Shown here: positions 59,446 through 64,000 of the stretch, piece after piece | Layout of the letters: each line of letters opens with the position of its first letter | How positions within the stretch are numbered: the first letter of the stretch is position 1 | DNA from: Durusdinium trenchii | Taxonomy: Eukaryota; Sar; Dinophyceae; Suessiales; Symbiodiniaceae | Length of the DNA: 64,000 nt | NCBI GenBank assembly: GCA_963970005.1 | Contig: CAXAMN010025262.1 | Location: forward strand, 222,249 to 286,248 | Direction: 5' to 3' | Program-made: the position numbers and the translations under genes | The notes under the pieces: generated by a model | Seen by the model: only the letters and a program-made list of their open reading frames with translations | The model's database searches: none | What the model was told of the DNA's origin: nothing

Positions 59446-60121
59446 GCTTCAAAGTCAAAAGCCACACCCTCCTAGTGAATCCCTGAACCAATCTTGACTG
59501 AAGGAAACAGGAAAAAAACTTTCTCGCTGACAGCCTGGAACACGTTTGATTGTTACCAACTCAAGTGGCGTGCCAATACTTCACACTCAGTAAACTGCAA
59601 ACTAACAGAAACCATTTGAGACTCCCTTTTCCTCTTGAATTGCCCAAGCACAGCTGCTGTCTTGGGGCTGCAACGTTCCCCCAACCAGTTTGCAAACAAA
59701 CTGGCTGTGAATCTAAACAACTATTGAACCTCCTCACCAACCTCCAGGACGTCTACATCGGATCTTCTCTTCTTGGAGGCCTGAGCCAGAGGACTCTGGT
59801 GTTGCTGGAGCTTTGAGGGTTTGCAGCGTTCTTGCCTGGAGCCAAGGTTTTTCTTCCCACAACCGCTTGGATGCCTCCCAAAACAGCCAAGCATGTGTTT
59901 TGTTTGCCTTTAAATCTAAAAGAAAAGCTGACAGGAGACAGCGCCTACATAGGCACAAAATGCTTTCAACAGATTCATCGCAACTTGGTTCGGGCCTTTC
60001 TTGCAAAGATAACATCTTCAGATACCTGATGAAATTCAAATCCCAAAGTGAGTGATTAAATGATTACAACAAAGCCTTTCTTGTTGGTTTGTGAAAGTTC
60101 TCAAGCATTTGTCCAAACAAA
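59446..60121. other. Intergenic space between transposon-like gene and methyltransferase gene
   Basis: A minus-strand open frame at 59734-60039 contains a Leu/Cys-rich stretch (LCLCRRCLLSAFLLDLKANK) but has no clear splice borders or family resemblance. I therefore treat the interval as unassigned. Confidence 0.4.
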
Positions 60122-63100
60122 CTATGATGCTGTTTCTAAGGTGGGGTCCTGTGAGTCTTCCCATTGATCAGACTCGTACATGAACTCGCTAAGATCGTCG
60201 GAGGCTTCCTGCCGGCTGCTTCGTTGGGACAATGAGCTATCTTGGTGTGGAAGCTCAGCTGACACTTACTAAGCCACTAAGCAGTGAGGCCATGAAAGCT
60301 GCCTCTGTAGTTTCACGGTTCAACTCTGCACTCTGCTCCTGCCACACGAGTTTTGACCATCAAACCCAAACCACCACCTTTTTCAACCCCATACTCACTG
60401 GGTTTGTGTGGAAGAGCTGTTCAGAAAGCAACACAGTAGTCTAAACCTAAAGAGCTTTCAACTGTGCTCTCCCTGTTTCCTGGTATTGGTTCTCAATTAA
60501 GCACGGCGTTGAAGGCCATGACCCAACAAACACGGCCTTGGCCATGGCTCCAAGTAAGTGAGGATATGAGACTGCCTGAGAGTGCAACTCATGGCAGGGA
60601 AACAAACCTTTTAACACCAGGCCTGCTACACGTAGTTGTGCCCTTGTCGGTAGTATCGTTTGGGTTGAGCAGTCTCGGAATGCCAAATGGCTCCAGCACA
60701 CATTGTGACACAATAGGCGTGCCTGGTGCAATGTTTGTGTATTCAATTCCAAGGTTTTGTTGAAATTGAAGGTATTTCTTTCTTGCAGCTACTGACTGGC
60801 TGACTTTCAATCTAGTTTGCACGTGCTGTATTCTACAAAGCACTTCTGCGAGTCTTAGACGCTGCTCAGTGGAACTCTTTTTCTCAGGCGATGCCACGTT
60901 GTTTTAGGCCCTGAGCTTTGCGGTAAACTTCATCACGGGGCACAGCCGTCGCATTGCGACAGGCAAGCCGCTCACCAGTTCGTCAAGCTGAACATGTTCT
61001 TCCAGCCATGACAAGGCTGGAACCGGTTGAGGTGTGAGATCCGTGCACAGGGAAACCAAAAACTGACATGCCCTGTCGGTAGATTCCGTGGGGACCTTTT
61101 GCAATATGATGCTGGCAAGACTTAGATATGCCTGCTTCTTGCCAGCCTTCACTGGATTCAATGGCCTTGGAGTTGATGGAATGGGGCCAAGCAGTTGTAG
61201 GTATCGAAATGGGAATGCGAGCAGCGGCTCCTACCAGGGACAGGGTCATGAGCCATGAGATGTTGCATGAGCCATGAGATGTGCTTTACAAGATCTTGTT
61301 GTCCAGTCCTGGCCCAGATGATCATCAGATGCATGACGTTTCAGCATGAGCACAATGTCTTCTGGGTGGTCTGGAAGCGTGGCGCCCCTTCCAGTTGCAA
61401 CCAGTGTAAAGTTCCGCGGCAAGTCTGCACAGGGCGACGGGGTAGGACACAGTTTGTTTCTCAACCTCAATCTTAACAGGGACCATATCCAACAAGAAAG
61501 ATGTATTCTGGGGTGGATCGACTGGACTGGGCTGTAAAGACTAAGCAGGCCTCTTCGTCGCATCATGATGAAAGCGTGCCATGCTGATTCATCTCCTGAT
61601 TTCAGTCCTCCTGCATAGGTCACCGGAGCTTGATTCAGCCTGAGCTGAGTGGAGATTTTCTTGGGGAATGGATTGGTTGAGATCTTGTGGCTGTGACATG
61701 TTCCATCATTTTACATCATTTTACTACTTTTCAAACTTCCTAATATGGCAAGACACCATGTTTTCCAGTCACGTACCCCTGAAACAAACTCCACTTTGAT
61801 CTTGGCCCGATTTCCAATCCAGTCTCTGATGCCGATGCGATGCAATAGACTGTCGATCTTCCTTGGCCAGATTTGATTCCAAGGATCTATCCGGTTTGTA
61901 GGGTTCACCAGCTGGGGTTAGGCAGCACTATTGTTACATGACTCATTCTTGTGACAAATGGCTGAGCCACATCCTGCCCATCTGACAGTATGTCACAGTA
62001 CCGCATGGCTGTTGCCAGGAGGCCGAATATTTGATCTTAGCAACAGCAGTCTCATGGCAACAGGTATGAACCAAGTTGTTTGTACCAAACGACATGGATA
62101 CAGCAAAACCCAAATTGCAGTCACAGGGCCTAGTGGCCCGTGTGTGTGCCCCACGGCGCTGAACAATAATGCAGCGAGGCGATATTTGCGTCGCAGGATG
62201 AGATATGCCAGGAATTTGAGCAATTGTTGGTTCTTTGACTCACGAACGCAATTGTCAGCCTAGCGTCAGCAGCAAATAGCAGCAGAGTTAGTAGAATGTC
62301 TTCTAAGTTTGCCAATCCAATTCAATCAAGATACCCATACGATCAACTGATCAGGGGGTTCAATCTCTTGGGCGCGACATTCAGCCACTGCAAACTCGAT
62401 TGCCCGTGCTCCGCTCTCTACGATCAGGCTTGAATCTTGGGAGCATCGTGGGTCAACCACGAAGACATACAATACAATGGAATGCACCCACACTGCGTGC
62501 ACCTTGCACCGTGGTTTCTGGATCATAGCTGTAGATTTGGTCATTCTGCGCAGTCTTGGAATGGCCCATTTAGCCTGATCCATTCCATCCTAAGCTCAAC
62601 CCAGGCCCGGTTTCACCCAACTGGACACAGACTTGGAAGGCAAGGAGCCCAAAAGATGCACAGTGGGTTGCCCTGGCACTCGATGGGAGACTGTGCCTGG
62701 GAGAGACTGATTAGGACATGGACCCATCGGACCTAGTCGCCTAGTGGTGTTTATTCACAGACCTCATGTAGTATGTATTTGAGCCAGCTAGGTTGCTTGG
62801 CAGAATTCTTCAAGCTGCCGGTCACGTCCCACTTGATCAATGTGTGCTTTGTACTCTTTAGAGATTCTAAAAATCTCTGTCATGTCCTTGGGTAGATATT
62901 GAAAGAAGTGATCATATCCTCATGGACAACTTGCAAAATGCAAAATGTCTTCCAACACTCCTTCAAGCTGAAACTCTCTGCAAGATCTATACTGATCCTT
63001 GAAGTCGCAACACGTGTCGCAGGCCCCGTGTGTTGTCGGGGGCACGAATTTCAGGATTTGGGCCCAACGTTGTTGGTAAACGCGCCAAAAGTGCACATAC

Positions 63101-64000
63101 CTTTGCATAGAGAGTCAAGACAAAGGCACATGAGATGGGGAAAACTTGGTCAATTAGTAGCTGCTGCCATAAGTTGAATACTTTGATTGCAGCTTAAGAA
63201 CGATACTCTTTTTGGATCACCTTGGGTCATTTGGTGCCAGAGCATTCTCAAATTGCCTGGCGGCAACCATCTGGTGGGGAGCTCATCAAACTTTGTCCAG
63301 AAGTTGCACTCGATGTACCTTGTCGGATAGACTCGGAGCTGAAAGATCTGACAGGGCTGAACTCAATTCCAACAACAATCAATAACAGCAGCTGTAACGC
63401 TGAGATGCTGGGAAAAGTAGCTCTGAAGGCCTAATATGTGCAGGCGGAGCTCTTCATCAGATTCAAGAGTCTCCTCAGGGATGTCCACTTCATCGTTCAC
63501 GGAATTGTTGCTAGAGATGCTTCCTTCACCTCATCTCGGGATTTTGTAGTGATTGAAAGAAACCAACGTGGTGATGTCATGTGATGTCAATCCATGAGCA
63601 AGTCTAAGTTCAATGATTAGGCAAGAATCTGTCGGAGTCTTGACAAGGTTCTCCAAGAATCACTGTCAATTTTTTGCCATGTTTGACACTAGGTCGAGCT
63701 CCACGCTGAAACCTAAGCATGCACCCATGACACTGCACCACCAATAATTGATGAACAAACAAGCCCTCAGTACAAGACTAGAAGCTTGTTGGGAAGCATC
63801 CCTGCAGACTTGATATATTGGCCAAGCAAAAACTGATGGATTTGTTTGGCTTTGATTGGACATCTTCTCATCGCCTTTGCTGGAGCCCGCTGTCACTGGG
63901 AAACCCGGGGAAACCCATGAAGGGGTTCACAAAAACATCCTAAAACCAAATGTTTCATATTTGGTTGTGTAAGCTCAGTACAAGTCACTCTTCCCCAAGT
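60122..64000 (-). CDS. DUF7869-like (transposon-type) protein gene, about 12 exons, 5' end beyond the resolved part
   Basis: Exons fixed at base level: 62589-62335, 62259-62130 and 62035 onward. Others with acceptors: 63523, 63318, 63100 and 61610. Approximate: 62865-62780, 61790-61740, 61160-60960, 60870-60770, and 60220 to the TAG at 60122. The product carries, in order: HFWRVYQQRWAQILKF; a HGACDTCCDFK Cys motif; KEYKAHIDQVGRDRQ; DGMDQAKWAIPR; a hydrophobic strand VHSIVLYVFVVD; WADNCVRESKNQQ; GHTHGPLDQIFGLL; then SAWHAFIMMRRR. The C-terminal tail is acidic (SDDLSEFMYESDQ). The D-N...K-N and G-H-T-H...D signatures match my memory of proteins catalogued as DUF7869, thought to be transposon-derived with an RNase-H-like core. 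No start codon was identified; sequence from 63524 to the edge is unresolved. Confidence 0.68.

Overview
The window looks like a stretch of dinoflagellate nuclear genome, most likely from a Symbiodiniaceae-type symbiont. The evidence is in the sequence. Almost every recognisable gene lies on the minus strand, as in a unidirectional gene array. Coding sequence is cut into many small exons. Several exon joins that I could read at base level need GC or GA at the 5' splice site instead of GT. The protein types are also typical: a ubiquitin-like/BspA-type leucine-rich-repeat fusion, a long HEAT-repeat protein, ankyrin exons, and a C5 DNA methyltransferase. The spaces between exons hold short repeated elements and microsatellites. 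Two 10-N runs (9576-9585 and 50044-50053) are assembly gaps.

Layout, left to right (all genes minus strand). 1-3407: 5' part of an LTR retrotransposon, with a 957-codon open Gag-like frame, a primer-binding site that looks complementary to an initiator tRNA-Met, and a candidate LTR. 3408-12990: no gene I can name; trinucleotide arrays and GC-rich islands of unclear frame. 13-25 kb: scattered exons, three of them ankyrin repeats and others unrecognised, probably from one or more multi-exon genes. 26.4-27.0 kb: two exons with hydrophobic segments. 28787-29230: a single-exon gene for a small secreted cysteine-containing protein. 31.4-35.6 kb: the ubiquitin-like/LRR gene, with eight exons resolved to splice sites. 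36.5-46.8 kb: a HEAT-repeat gene of at least 14 small exons.

The right-hand third is the most interesting part. Four genes follow each other head to tail: a gene resembling DUF7869 transposon-type proteins (about 63.5-60.1 kb and probably beyond), a complete compact C5 DNA methyltransferase (59445-57130), a long unrecognised gene ending in a Lys/Glu-rich region (56883-49115), and a small acidic-N-terminus gene (49008-48206). The first two are the kinds of protein found in mobile elements, or captured by them. I propose, as a hypothesis only, that they form or derive from a mobile cassette carrying its own DNA methylation enzyme.

Five families of short dispersed repeats, several with inverted-repeat ends, sit in the introns of unrelated genes here. 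They are candidates for introner-like or MITE-like elements. Most gene starts and ends outside the base-level models are approximate.
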